This document shows, piece by piece, positions 1-7,295 of a stretch of DNA of 35,050 bases. Origin of the DNA: Dietzia massiliensis. Its GTDB lineage: Bacteria; Actinomycetota; Actinomycetes; Mycobacteriales; Mycobacteriaceae. The notes below the pieces were generated by a model. The model was not told the origin of the DNA, did not search any database, and saw only the letters and a program-made list of their open reading frames with translations. The translations under genes and the position numbers were made by a program. The first letter of the stretch is position 1, and the number at the start of each line of letters is the position of its first letter. The stretch lies in contig NZ_JAHBAV010000039.1 of assembly GCF_018390595.1 (NCBI RefSeq), positions 1-35,050 on the forward strand, in the 5' to 3' direction.

Positions 1-238
1 CGACGGCGGCGGTGTAGCGCTCGGAGGCGTCGGCCATCGCCTGCTTGGATGCCTCGTCTGTGCCGTCGAGATTGAAGACCTGGCCGCCGAGGCGCTCGAT
101 CCAGCGGGACGCCTCGGCGCGGTAGTCCTCGAGATGACGGTTGTGGTGCGCCTCCAGCTGCGTCTGGCCCTTGTTCTGGCTGCGGGAGACCACAGCGACG
201 GCCACCGCGATCACTGCGGCGATGAGGAGGAATTCCAC
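1..238 (-). CDS. Membrane-anchored hypothetical protein, C-terminus cut by window edge
   Basis: Minus-strand frame starting at GTG 238-236, with 79 codons visible before the window ends. The first ~17 residues (VEFLLIAAVIAVAVAVV) form one hydrophobic anchor. A polar, probably helical stretch follows (SRSQNKGQTQLEAHHNRHL, then EDYRAEASRWIERLGGQ), which would put the rest outside the membrane or as a coiled segment. A purine-rich GAGAAAGG lies just upstream as ribosome binding site and overlaps the foot of a 10-bp hairpin. It follows the CoA-transferase gene by 70 nt on the same strand. I do not recognise the family and assign no function. The start is reasonably secure because the hydrophobic segment begins at once. 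Confidence 0.6.
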   Translation of the reverse strand, partial: MEFLLIAAVIAVAVAVVSRSQNKGQTQLEAHHNRHLEDYRAEASRWIERLGGQVFNLDGTDEASKQAMADASERYTAAV

Positions 239-248
239 GACACGACCT

Positions 249-279
249 TTCTCGGTACTGGTTCCGAGGGTACCGAGAA
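249..279 (-). other. 10-bp inverted repeat/hairpin at ribosome binding site
   Basis: TTCTCGGTAC (249-258) pairs perfectly with GTACCGAGAA (270-279) around an 11-nt loop. A competing 5-bp pairing (251-255 with 264-268) is possible. It lies between the CoA-transferase stop (309) and the next minus-strand start (238). One arm abuts the GAGAAAGG ribosome binding site. There is no T-tract. It could be a weak terminator, an RNA switch or a DNA operator; the sequence does not decide. Confidence 0.5.
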
Positions 280-308
280 CGCTGGTTCAGGTGCGCCGTC
301 CGCCGCGG

Positions 309-1517
309 TCAGGGGCGGCCGTCCCCGCCGCTCACCACGCCCGCCTCACGCAGGCGGGCCACCTCCGCCGGGCCGATCCCGAATCCGGTGAGCACCTCGT
401 CGGTGTCCGCCCCGCGAGGGCGTGGGCCGAAGCGGACGGACCCGGGCGTCTCGGACATCTTCACAGGGATCCCGACGCTGCGGTAGCCCTCCCGCTCGAC
501 CACCATCTCGCGGTGCAGGACGTGCGGCATCTCGAGTGCCTCGCCGACCTGGTTGACCGCCCCGGAGGGCACTCCCGCGGCGCGCAGCCGGTCCGCGAGG
601 TCATTGCGGCCGATCGAGCCGACGAGGTCCCCGAGGATCCCCCGGAGTTCCTCCGCGTGCGCGAGCCGATCGGCGTTGGTGTGGAAGCGGGGGTCGTCGG
701 CGAGGTCGGGTGCGCCCAGCGCAGCCGCGAGGGAACGGAACTGGCGGTCGTTGCCGGCCCCGATGAAGAAGGGCCCGTCCACGCACGAGAAGGTCTCGTA
801 GGGGCAGATCGTCGGATGCGCCACGCCGGTCCGGACGGGCTGCTCCCCGCTGGCGAACCACTTCCCCGCGTGCGGGTGCAGGATCGACACAGCGTTGTCG
901 AGCAGCGCGAGGTCGATCAACTGCCCGCGCCCGGTCGTCTGCCGGGCGTGCAGCGCGAGGAGGATGCCGTTCATCGCGTTGAGGCTGGTGACGATGTCCA
1001 CGAGCGGGATGCCGATCCGCATCGCCGGGCCGTCGGGCTCACCGTTGATGCTCATCAGGCCGGACAGCGCCTGCAGGACGGCGTCGTAGCCCGGCGCCCC
1101 GCCCAGCGGGCCGTCGACGCCGTACCCGGTGATGCGGCAGTGGATGAGCCGCGGGAACCGTTCGGCGATCACGTCGTCCGCCAGCCCCCACCGCTCGAGG
1201 GTCCCGGCCTTGAAGTTCTCGATCACCACGTCCGCGCCCTCGAGCATCCGCCACAGCAGAGCCTGCCCGTCCGCGAGGCGCAGATCGATGCTCACGTTGC
1301 GCTTGTTGCGGTTGAGACCGTCGAAGTAGGCGCTGTGGTCCTCCCGCACGAACGGCGGCCCCCATCCGCGGGTCTCGTCCCCGTCCGGCGGCTCGACCTT
1401 GATGACATCGGCGCCGTGGTCGGCGAGCATCTGTCCACACAGGGGACCGGCGAGGACGCGGGACAGGTCCACCACCCGGATGTCGGTGAGCGCGCCGGTG
1501 CGCGGCATGTCGGTCAC
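309..1517 (-). CDS. CaiB/BaiF family (class III) CoA-transferase
   Basis: 402-residue protein of the formyl-CoA transferase/CaiB fold, the usual length for class III CoA-transferases, which move CoA between carboxylic acids through an enzyme-bound aspartyl intermediate. Visible family signatures are RVVDLSRVLAGPLCGQ near residue 15, GADVIKVEPP near 35, LNRNKRN near 68 and PGYDAVLQALSGLM near 142. The aspartate aligned with the catalytic Asp169 of oxalate-type enzymes is D174 in GIPLVDIVTS. The start is GTG 1517 or ATG 1508; GTG has GGGAG upstream. It begins 3 nt after the acyl-CoA dehydrogenase stop, so it is the last gene of a three-gene minus-strand operon. Its likely job is to load CoA on, or move it between, acids degraded by that operon. 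The substrate cannot be read from sequence. Confidence 0.9.
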   Translation of the reverse strand: MTDMPRTGALTDIRVVDLSRVLAGPLCGQMLADHGADVIKVEPPDGDETRGWGPPFVREDHSAYFDGLNRNKRNVSIDLRLADGQALLWRMLEGADVVIENFKAGTLERWGLADDVIAERFPRLIHCRITGYGVDGPLGGAPGYDAVLQALSGLMSINGEPDGPAMRIGIPLVDIVTSLNAMNGILLALHARQTTGRGQLIDLALLDNAVSILHPHAGKWFASGEQPVRTGVAHPTICPYETFSCVDGPFFIGAGNDRQFRSLAAALGAPDLADDPRFHTNADRLAHAEELRGILGDLVGSIGRNDLADRLRAAGVPSGAVNQVGEALEMPHVLHREMVVEREGYRSVGIPVKMSETPGSVRFGPRPRGADTDEVLTGFGIGPAEVARLREAGVVSGGDGRP

Positions 1518-1520
1518 GGC

Positions 1521-2690
1521 TCAGGCTCCCGTCACGCGGTCGAGCCACGCGGCGGCGGGGCTCTCCACCGGGGCGCCCTCGACGATCAGGGGCCACGCAC
1601 CGTCCATGCCGTCGCGGACCGCCGCATCGGCGAGCAGCGACTCCCAGAAGGCGGCCGAGCCGAACTCCCCCCGCCACTGCAGCGCGGGCAGGGTCAGGCG
1701 GTGCAGGGTGTGCTCGTGGGTCGTCCCGATCGCGCCGTGGACCTGGTGTGCGTTGCGGACGGCCACGGCGAGCGCCTGCGAGACGACGCTTCGCGCGACG
1801 GCCACCCGGAATCCGGACAGCGGACCGGCGAGGTCGGTGGCCAGTGCGTCGGCGACGGCCTGATCGGCCGCCGCCCGGGCGAGGGCGGTTTCGGCGGCGA
1901 TGTCGACGACGAGGTTCTGCACCGACTGGAATCGGGCCAGTGGCCGGCCGAACTGGGTCCGCTCGGTGGTGTGCGCGACGGCCGAGTCGAGCATCCCCTC
2001 GGCGGCGCCCACGCACTGCACCGCTCGCGCCAACGCTCCCCGCAGGACTGCGACCTCGACCGGGCCCGGCTCGACGGCGGTCCACTCGACGTCCTCGGGC
2101 GGCGTCACGTCGGCCAGCGGGACCGCGGAGACCCCTCGGACCGCCGCGACGCCGGTCCGGCCGGTCGGCACTTCGGCCACCTCGTACCCGCCGGCCGGGC
2201 GGCCGCCCACCTCGTCGTCGTCCCCTCCTGCCGGTCGCACGAACAGGACGGTGTCGGTCGCACCCGCCCAGGGAACCCTCCGTGCGTGTCCGTCGGGGCC
2301 GAGCACCGCGAGGGTCGCCGTCCCGGCGGAGGCGTCGTCGAGCGCGGCGGCGCGGCGGAGGGGCCCGACGACGAGGTCGGTCTCCGCGTAGGGAACGGCC
2401 ACTCCCGCGGCCGCTGACAGGCGGAGTAGTGCAGCCGCCTCGGCCCAGCCGGCGCCGCTGCCGCCTGAGGTCTCGGGGGCGGTGAGCCGGGCGAGGCCGA
2501 CCTCTGCCAGGGTCCGCCACACGGCCGCGGGGTCCGGCTCGATGCCCGGGCCGGAGTGCTCGGCCAGGACGTCGCCCATCATGGCGAGGAGGTCCTCGTC
2601 GACGGCGAGGTCGGCGGTCGCGGCCTGCTGGTCGGACGTGGCGGCCTGCGGGTCAGTGGTGGTGTGCAGGTCAGTGGTGGCGTGGCTCAT
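1521..2690 (-). CDS. Acyl-CoA dehydrogenase family protein (short, partner-type subunit)
   Basis: 389-residue flavoprotein-type acyl-CoA dehydrogenase. The N-terminal ~30 residues are Thr/Ala/Gln-rich and unconserved. The helical N-domain contains LAEVGLARLTAPETSGGSG, and the C-domain has the family signature TERTQFGRPLARFQSVQ and QVHGAIGTTHEHTLHRL. The middle beta domain is short and lacks the usual acyl/FAD-binding MSEPDSGSD signature, and the protein ends before a C-terminal GGTxEIxR segment. This pattern resembles the non-catalytic half of the heteromeric FadE pairs known from mycobacterial steroid side-chain degradation. Its ATG overlaps the stop of the upstream dehydrogenase (ATGA, 2687-2690), which fits equimolar synthesis of a complex. 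The heteromer is inference. Confidence 0.87.
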   Translation of the reverse strand: MSHATTDLHTTTDPQAATSDQQAATADLAVDEDLLAMMGDVLAEHSGPGIEPDPAAVWRTLAEVGLARLTAPETSGGSGAGWAEAAALLRLSAAAGVAVPYAETDLVVGPLRRAAALDDASAGTATLAVLGPDGHARRVPWAGATDTVLFVRPAGGDDDEVGGRPAGGYEVAEVPTGRTGVAAVRGVSAVPLADVTPPEDVEWTAVEPGPVEVAVLRGALARAVQCVGAAEGMLDSAVAHTTERTQFGRPLARFQSVQNLVVDIAAETALARAAADQAVADALATDLAGPLSGFRVAVARSVVSQALAVAVRNAHQVHGAIGTTHEHTLHRLTLPALQWRGEFGSAAFWESLLADAAVRDGMDGAWPLIVEGAPVESPAAAWLDRVTGA

Positions 2691-3853
2691 CGCATCCCCA
2701 GTCCCCGCGCGATCACGCCGCGCAGAATCTCGTTGGTCCCGCCGCGCAGCGTGAAGCCGGGGCGTTGATGGAGTCCGGCGCGGAGCAGGTCGGTCAGCTC
2801 GGACGCCGCCGGGTCGCCGTCGCCCGGCCGGAACTCGTCGCCGAGGCCGGTGGAGACCGCGTCGACGAGGTCCCCCTCCGTGGTGGTGCCGAGCAGCTTG
2901 ACCAGCGCGGCGGCGGTGTCGGCGGGTTCACCTCGTTGGAGCGCGCCGGCGATGTTCTGGCTCAGCGAGTGCAGGCCGGCCATCCGCGCCACCGACCGAC
3001 CCAGGTCCGCGCGGGCGGGCAGCGCTCCCTCCGCGACCGCCCCGATCTCGGCGGCGAGCAGGCGGAACGAGGACAGGAACCGCTCGGGTCCGCTGCGTTC
3101 GAAGGCGAGCTCGGAATTGACCTGCTCCCAGCCGTTGCCGAGGGTGCCGAACACCATGGCGTCGGGGACGAACACTTCGTCGAGGATCACCTCGTTGAAG
3201 TGGTGGTCGCCCGACAGCGACACGATCGGCCGGATGGTCACCCCCTCGCTGCGCAGATCGACGATGAACTGGCTCAGGCCCGCGTGGCGGATCGTGGTGT
3301 CGAGTGGCTCGGTCCGGCAGAGGGCGATGAACGCCTCGGCGTGCTGGGCGCCGGACGTCCACACCTTGGTTCCGGTGATCGACCAGCCGCCGTCGACCTT
3401 CACGCCCTTCGTGCGGACGCTGGCGAGGTCGGAGCCCGAGTCCGGCTCGCTCATCCCGATGCCGAAGCAGCACTCGCCCGCCGCGATCCTGGGCAGGTAC
3501 TCGCGCTTCTGCTCCTCGGTGCCGTAGCGCAGCAGCGATGGGGCGATCTGCCGGTCGGCGACCCACTGCGCTGCCACCGGTGCGCCCACGGAGAGCAGTT
3601 CCTCGGTGACGACGAAGCGCTCGAGGAACGTGCGTCCCCGACCGCCGTACTCGGTGGGGATCGTCATCCCGACCCATCCACGCTCGGCCAGTCGCCGGGT
3701 GAAGTCCTCGTCCCACTTGGTCAGCCAGGTGTCGATCCACGGGGTCAGTCGCCCCGCCGCGATCTCGTCCGCGAGGAAGGCACGGACCTCCGCCCGCAGG
3801 GCGGTCATCTGCTCCGACGCCAGGGTCGTGGGTGGGGCGAGCGCGGACCTCAT
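2687..3853 (-). CDS. Acyl-CoA dehydrogenase
   Basis: 388-residue FAD-dependent acyl-CoA dehydrogenase, inserting a 2,3-double bond in an acyl-CoA. The beta-domain signature GIGMSEPDSGSDLASVRTKG is at 131-150, GTKVWTSGAQ at 161-170, and the C-terminus ends GGTNEILRGVIARGLGMR. The position matching MCAD Glu376 (YEGT) is Gly here (RGGT), so the catalytic base, if the enzyme is active, must come from another helix or from the partner. Start ATG 3853 has GAGGAGC 5-6 nt upstream; an in-frame extension to 3967 has no ribosome binding site and unconserved sequence. First gene of the operon with the second dehydrogenase and the CoA-transferase, divergent from the IclR regulator. Substrate unknown. Confidence 0.9.
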   Translation of the reverse strand: MRSALAPPTTLASEQMTALRAEVRAFLADEIAAGRLTPWIDTWLTKWDEDFTRRLAERGWVGMTIPTEYGGRGRTFLERFVVTEELLSVGAPVAAQWVADRQIAPSLLRYGTEEQKREYLPRIAAGECCFGIGMSEPDSGSDLASVRTKGVKVDGGWSITGTKVWTSGAQHAEAFIALCRTEPLDTTIRHAGLSQFIVDLRSEGVTIRPIVSLSGDHHFNEVILDEVFVPDAMVFGTLGNGWEQVNSELAFERSGPERFLSSFRLLAAEIGAVAEGALPARADLGRSVARMAGLHSLSQNIAGALQRGEPADTAAALVKLLGTTTEGDLVDAVSTGLGDEFRPGDGDPAASELTDLLRAGLHQRPGFTLRGGTNEILRGVIARGLGMR

Positions 3854-4022
3854 CGGTGCTCCTCGGGTCGGGGTGCGGTGACCGGGGTTAGCCGGTTCGG
3901 GGATTCCCGGCGCCGATAGTGACCAGCGCCACGGGAACAGCATCGCACGGTCGCGAGTCTTACGCAATGAAGGAATGGGGTACGTGTCTACGGATCACTG
4001 GGCTGTTTTCCGAGAGGCCGGA

Positions 4023-4028
4023 TACTGT
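4023..4028 (+). promoter_or_regulatory. -10 element of iclR-type gene (leaderless)
   Basis: TACTGT fits the actinobacterial TANNNT -10 and ends 6 nt before ATG 4035, so transcription should begin at the start codon. No good -35 is visible. No Shine-Dalgarno sequence lies at normal distance, which supports a leaderless reading. Confidence 0.55.
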
Positions 4029-4034
4029 TACCTC

Positions 4035-4808
4035 ATGACGGAGAGCGAGACGACGGGCGGCGATTCCGCGAGCGACGTCGGCCGGGCCACCGAACGACCA
4101 CGCCACCGGATGGTCGACAGGGTCGCCGCGATCATGGAACTCGTCGCGCGTTCCGGCTCGGGGATGACGCTGACCGCGGTGGCCAAGGCCCTCGACGCGC
4201 CCATCAGCTCCACCCAGGGACTCCTCAACGGCCTGGTCGCCGTGGGATATCTCGACGAGCGGAACCGGATCTACACGCTCGGCACCGCCCCGTACCTGCT
4301 CAACGTGATCGCGGGACGCCCGCCCGTCACCTCGGTGTCCCACGAGCAGCTGGAAGCGCTGCACTCACAGACCGGGCTCACGACAACTCTGTCGACGGAT
4401 GTCGGCGACGACCTGTTCTACGTGGACTTTGTCTCCTCCGACCCGCACTACGCCTACCTCGCGGAGAACAAACTGCGTCGCTCTCTGCTGCGGACCTCGT
4501 CCGGGTGGCTGCTCCTCGCGGACCGCGAGCGGCGGGACGTGTGGGCCTACCTCAACTCTCGGCCCCGCGAGGACGCCGAGTACGTCGACCGGTTCCTCGC
4601 CGCCCTCGACGACCTGATCGACACCGGGGTCTGCCGCGCGCCCGGGGTGGCCGTCGACGGCGGGGACGGGGTCTCCGTCGCACTGCGCGAGCGCGGCCGC
4701 ACCATCGCGACGGTCGGCGTGATCGGCAGCCGAGCCGAGATCCTCGCCCGCAAGGACGAACTCGCGAGCGCGTGCCTCGAGCACGCGACCTCGTGGGGCC
4801 TCCGGTAG
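4035..4808 (+). CDS. IclR family transcriptional regulator
   Basis: 257-residue DNA-binding regulator. The winged helix-turn-helix spans about residues 24-85 (MVDRVAAIMELVARSGSGM, then LTAVAKALDAPISSTQGLL). The IclR effector domain follows (LHSQTGLTTTLSTDVGDDLF, LRRSLLRTSSGWLLLA, VGVIGSRAEIL near the end). IclR proteins usually bind a small aromatic or aliphatic acid and control a neighbouring catabolic operon. Here the gene diverges from the dehydrogenase/CoA-transferase operon across 181 bp and converges with the crotonase gene, so these are its likely targets (inference). Start ATG 4035 is preferred over an upstream in-frame ATG at 3975 because the protein begins with typical variable sequence and a -10 box lies 6 nt upstream. 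Confidence 0.88.
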   Translation: MTESETTGGDSASDVGRATERPRHRMVDRVAAIMELVARSGSGMTLTAVAKALDAPISSTQGLLNGLVAVGYLDERNRIYTLGTAPYLLNVIAGRPPVTSVSHEQLEALHSQTGLTTTLSTDVGDDLFYVDFVSSDPHYAYLAENKLRRSLLRTSSGWLLLADRERRDVWAYLNSRPREDAEYVDRFLAALDDLIDTGVCRAPGVAVDGGDGVSVALRERGRTIATVGVIGSRAEILARKDELASACLEHATSWGLR

Positions 4809-4832
4809 CCGAGGACCCGCGGCCGCCGCCGG

Positions 4833-5636
4833 CTACCGCCCCTCGTACCGACCGGCGCGCTTCTCCCCGAACGCCGCGAGCGCTTCGCGGTGATCCTCGG
4901 TGTGGTGGGCCAGGGCCTGCATCGACGCGGACAGCTCGAGCAGCGACTCCAGCGACTGGTGCTGGGACTCGCGGAGCAGCCGCTTGGCCATCCGCACCGA
5001 GTGCGGCGGGTTCTTGGCAACCCGCGCCGCGAGACCGCGAGCCGCGTCCATCAGGTCGTCGGGGTCGACCACCTGGTTGACCAGGCCCCACTCGGCGGCC
5101 TGCTCGGCCCGCACCCGGTCGCCGGTGAGAGCCATCTCCGCCGCGCGCGCCGGACCGATCGCCTTGGTGAGCAGCCAGGCCCCGCCGTCGCCGGGAATGA
5201 TGCCCAGCTGGACGAAGCTCTCCGCGAACCACGCCCTGGTCGACGCCACCCGCAGGTCGCACATCACCGCGAGATCGCAGCCCGCGCCGACCGCCGGCCC
5301 GTTGACCGCGGCCACCACAGGGACCTCACAGTGGTACAGGGCGCGGGGGATCCGCTGGATGCCGTGGCGATAGCCGTCGCGGAGCTGGTACGGCGAGCCC
5401 CCGAACATGCCGGCCCGGTCGGCCATGTCTTTCACGTTCCCGCCCGCCGAGAACGCCGACCCAGCGCCGGTGAGCACCACGGCGCGCACATCGTGGTCGG
5501 CGTTGACCACCGCGACCTGCTCACAGAGGGCGTCGACGATGGCCGGGTCCGAGATGGGGTTGCGGGCGTCCGGGAGGTTCAGGGTCCACGTCTCGATGTG
5601 GTCGGCTCGCTCGACGAGCAGGGGCGCTGAGGCCAT
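4833..5636 (-). CDS. Enoyl-CoA hydratase/isomerase family (crotonase) protein
   Basis: 267-residue crotonase-fold protein. Oxyanion-hole segments are GSAFSAGGNVKD at 59-70 and NGPAVGAGCDLAVMCDLR at 112-129. Aligned with rat hydratase, Glu144 is replaced by D121 and Glu164 by F141 (in AWFAESFVQLGIIPGDGG), with E139 and D150 nearby. It therefore belongs to a crotonase subgroup and may not be a plain hydratase; hydratase, isomerase or hydrolase chemistry are all possible. Start ATG 5636 has AAAGAAG upstream and a strong promoter 60 nt further. It is convergent with the iclR-type gene, 24 nt apart, and probably belongs to the same catabolic regulon as the dehydrogenases, although transcribed separately. 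Confidence 0.87.
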   Translation of the reverse strand: MASAPLLVERADHIETWTLNLPDARNPISDPAIVDALCEQVAVVNADHDVRAVVLTGAGSAFSAGGNVKDMADRAGMFGGSPYQLRDGYRHGIQRIPRALYHCEVPVVAAVNGPAVGAGCDLAVMCDLRVASTRAWFAESFVQLGIIPGDGGAWLLTKAIGPARAAEMALTGDRVRAEQAAEWGLVNQVVDPDDLMDAARGLAARVAKNPPHSVRMAKRLLRESQHQSLESLLELSASMQALAHHTEDHREALAAFGEKRAGRYEGR

Positions 5637-5699
5637 GAGGGGACTTCTTTCGTAGTCGCGGAAACCGGCTCGCTATCTAACTACGTAAACCGTTACCCG

Positions 5700-5728
5700 A
5701 CAGTATCGACCCGGCGCGTCACCGTCAA
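5700..5728 (-). promoter_or_regulatory. Sigma-A-type promoter of the crotonase gene
   Basis: On the minus strand TTGACG (5728-5723), a 17-nt spacer and TACTGT (5705-5700) make the best canonical promoter in the window. The predicted start near 5693 gives a ~57-nt leader. That leader contains TACGTA and TAGTTAGATAG, a possible operator area between -10 and ribosome binding site. Confidence 0.7.
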
Positions 5729-5779
5729 CGATCACTGCCGTCTCGGGTCTGCCCGTACGCACGGTTGCGGAACGACAGA

Positions 5780-5804
5780 ACCCCCGGCCTGGAGGACCGG
5801 GGGT
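5780..5804 (-). terminator. Intrinsic terminator after tRNA-Thr
   Basis: ACCCCCGG (minus strand, from 5804) pairs with CCGGGGGT around a short loop; the exact 8-bp stem is 5780-5787/5797-5804. It is followed on the minus strand by TCTGTCGTT. It lies 19 nt beyond the tRNA 3' end. Confidence 0.7.
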
Positions 5805-5822
5805 CTGAGGAATTCTCTGCGG

Positions 5823-5895
5823 AGCCGCGTGTCGGAATCGAACCGACGACCTTTTCATTACGAGTGAAATGCTCTACCGACTGAGCTAACGCGGC
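5823..5895 (-). tRNA. tRNA-Thr (anticodon CGU)
   Basis: 73-nt cloverleaf on the minus strand. The acceptor is GCCGCGT/ACGCGGC (plus discriminator U at 5823). The D arm is GCTC...GAGC. The anticodon stem TTTCA/TGAAA holds loop CTCGTAA with anticodon CGT, reading ACG (Thr). The T arm is GTCGG-TTCGATT-CCGAC. The 3' CCA is not encoded. A TATAGT -10 precedes it and a hairpin terminator follows. It lies at the boundary between the catabolic cluster and the Rv3644c-like conserved block. Confidence 0.96.
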
Positions 5896-5916
5896 GAGCC
5901 CTTGTGGGGCGACGCA

Positions 5917-5922
5917 ACTATA
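5917..5922 (-). promoter_or_regulatory. -10 element of tRNA-Thr promoter
   Basis: TATAGT on the minus strand, 21 nt upstream of the mature tRNA 5' end, giving a predicted transcript start around 5910. The -35 region is not clear. Confidence 0.55.
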
Positions 5923-5942
5923 TCCGACGGACCCCTGAGCCG

Positions 5943-5977
5943 AAAAACGGCCCGCGCCGGGAGCACTCCCCCGGCGC
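5943..5977 (-). terminator. Intrinsic terminator of holB
   Basis: GCGCCGGG and CCCGGCGC form a perfect 8-bp stem (5954-5961/5970-5977). On the minus strand it is followed within about 6 nt by TTTTT (5947-5943). It sits 28 nt after the holB stop and just upstream of the tRNA promoter, insulating the two. Confidence 0.75.
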
Positions 5978-6005
5978 TCACGCCGGACCACTCCAGCCTG
6001 GCGGG

Positions 6006-7223
6006 TCAGGAGTCGAGCGCCGCGCGGATCGCACCGACCATCGCCGACACCGCGAACTTCGGCTTGACGTTGACCTCGATCGCGGCCCGGCACTCCTGCA
6101 CCGCCTCGATCGCCTTGAGGATCGAGGCAGCCGAATAGTGCCCGCCGAGGCGCGCAGCCTCCTCGGCCTTGTCGGGGTGGACCGCGGCGACGTCGCGGGC
6201 ACCGAGCGCGACCATGAGTGCATCCCGGTAGAAGCCGGCCAGGTCGACCAGGGCGAGGTCCAGCGAGTCACGGGTGGAGCGGGTTCGCCGGGACTTCTGT
6301 GCACGTTCGAGTTCCTTGACCGCGCCCGTCGCCCCGCGGCCGGCGGACGCGGTGCCCTTACCTGTGCCGCCGGCGCCGAGGGCGGTACGTAATTCCTCGA
6401 CCTCTCGCTCGTCCGACTCGGTGTTGCGCGCGAGCGCCTCCTGCTCGGCGGAACTGACGAGCCGGCTCGCGAGCGGGAAGGCCCGCCCGGGGTTGTGCAT
6501 GACCATCGGCAGCTGGAGGACGACGTCCCGACGTTCGCGGGTCGCCTCGTCGGTGGCCAGCCACCGCGCCCGCCCCACGTGCCCGGAGGAAACCGAGGCG
6601 GCCCACCGCGCGAGATCCGGCTCGATCGCGTCGCCGTCGGCGAGAAGGACCCGCTCGACCGCCGCGGCGTTCGGCTGGCGCAGCGCGACGTTCCTCGACC
6701 GCGAGCGGAGTGTGACCATGATGTCCATCGGATCGGTGGTCGGCGAGCACAGCAGGAACACGGTCCGGCTCGGCGGCTCCTCCACCACCTTGAGCAGCGC
6801 GTTGCCGGACTGCTCCGTGAGCCGGTCCGCCTCCTCCACCACGACTATCTGCCACCGACCGGTCCCTGGACGGCTGGCCGCGCGGTGGATGGTCTCCTTG
6901 ACGTCCTTGAGGAGGATGTTCACGCCCTGCGGGGCGAGCAGGTGGACGTCGGCATGAGTTCCCGCCAGGACGGTATGGCACGCGCGGCACCGACCGCACC
7001 CCACCACGTCGGGGTCCTCGCACTGCAGGGCCGCCGCGAATGCCATTGCCGCCACACTGCGTCCGCTGCCCGGCGGCCCGGTGAACAACCACGCGTGGAC
7101 CATGCGGGGGTCGGACTCGTCCCACCCCTGGCCCGGGACGCGGGCACGGGCGGCCGTCGCGGCAGCGGTCAGCTCCGCCACGACGTCGGCCTGTCCGGCC
7201 AATCGTTCGAACACCCCGGGCAT
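6006..7223 (-). CDS. holB: DNA polymerase III subunit delta' (clamp loader)
   Basis: 405-residue AAA+ clamp-loader subunit, homologous to E. coli HolB and, by position and sequence type, M. tuberculosis Rv3644c. The P-loop GPPGSGRS (49-56) has Arg in place of the catalytic Lys, as expected for a non-hydrolysing delta'. A zinc module is formed by C68, C76, C79 and C82. Walker-B region is VVVEEADRLTEQSGNALLK, followed by EEPPSRTVFLL and LRSRSRNVAL. A Gly/Ala/Lys-rich linker (around residues 285-310) precedes the C-terminal collar domain. Start ATG 7223 lies 6 nt after a -10 (TAAGGT), so the gene is probably leaderless. It is divergent from the adenylate cyclase across 72 bp. Confidence 0.92.
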   Translation of the reverse strand: MPGVFERLAGQADVVAELTAAATAARARVPGQGWDESDPRMVHAWLFTGPPGSGRSVAAMAFAAALQCEDPDVVGCGRCRACHTVLAGTHADVHLLAPQGVNILLKDVKETIHRAASRPGTGRWQIVVVEEADRLTEQSGNALLKVVEEPPSRTVFLLCSPTTDPMDIMVTLRSRSRNVALRQPNAAAVERVLLADGDAIEPDLARWAASVSSGHVGRARWLATDEATRERRDVVLQLPMVMHNPGRAFPLASRLVSSAEQEALARNTESDEREVEELRTALGAGGTGKGTASAGRGATGAVKELERAQKSRRTRSTRDSLDLALVDLAGFYRDALMVALGARDVAAVHPDKAEEAARLGGHYSAASILKAIEAVQECRAAIEVNVKPKFAVSAMVGAIRAALDS

Positions 7224-7229
7224 GGCCCC

Positions 7230-7235
7230 ACCTTA
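7230..7235 (-). promoter_or_regulatory. -10 element of holB (leaderless)
   Basis: TAAGGT on the minus strand, 6 nt before ATG 7223. No Shine-Dalgarno-spaced leader is possible if this promoter is used. Confidence 0.5.
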
Positions 7236-7282
7236 TCCCCGCGGACCGACACACCTGAGTCCCCACCGGCACCGGCGCGAAC

Positions 7283-7288
7283 TAGGCT
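7283..7288 (+). promoter_or_regulatory. -10 element of adenylate cyclase gene (leaderless)
   Basis: TAGGCT ends 7 nt before ATG 7296. It shares the 72-bp divergent intergenic region with the holB -10. No convincing -35. Confidence 0.55.
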
Positions 7289-7295
7289 GGGACCG

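Noticed and set aside
141..2417. Long plus-strand open frame antisense to the CoA-transferase and dehydrogenase genes
   Set aside because: Arg/Gly/Pro-rich noise typical of high-GC DNA; the minus-strand genes have clear family motifs.
6006..7223. P-loop Lys to Arg in HolB as a defect
   Set aside because: Delta' subunits normally lack ATPase activity; this is a family trait.
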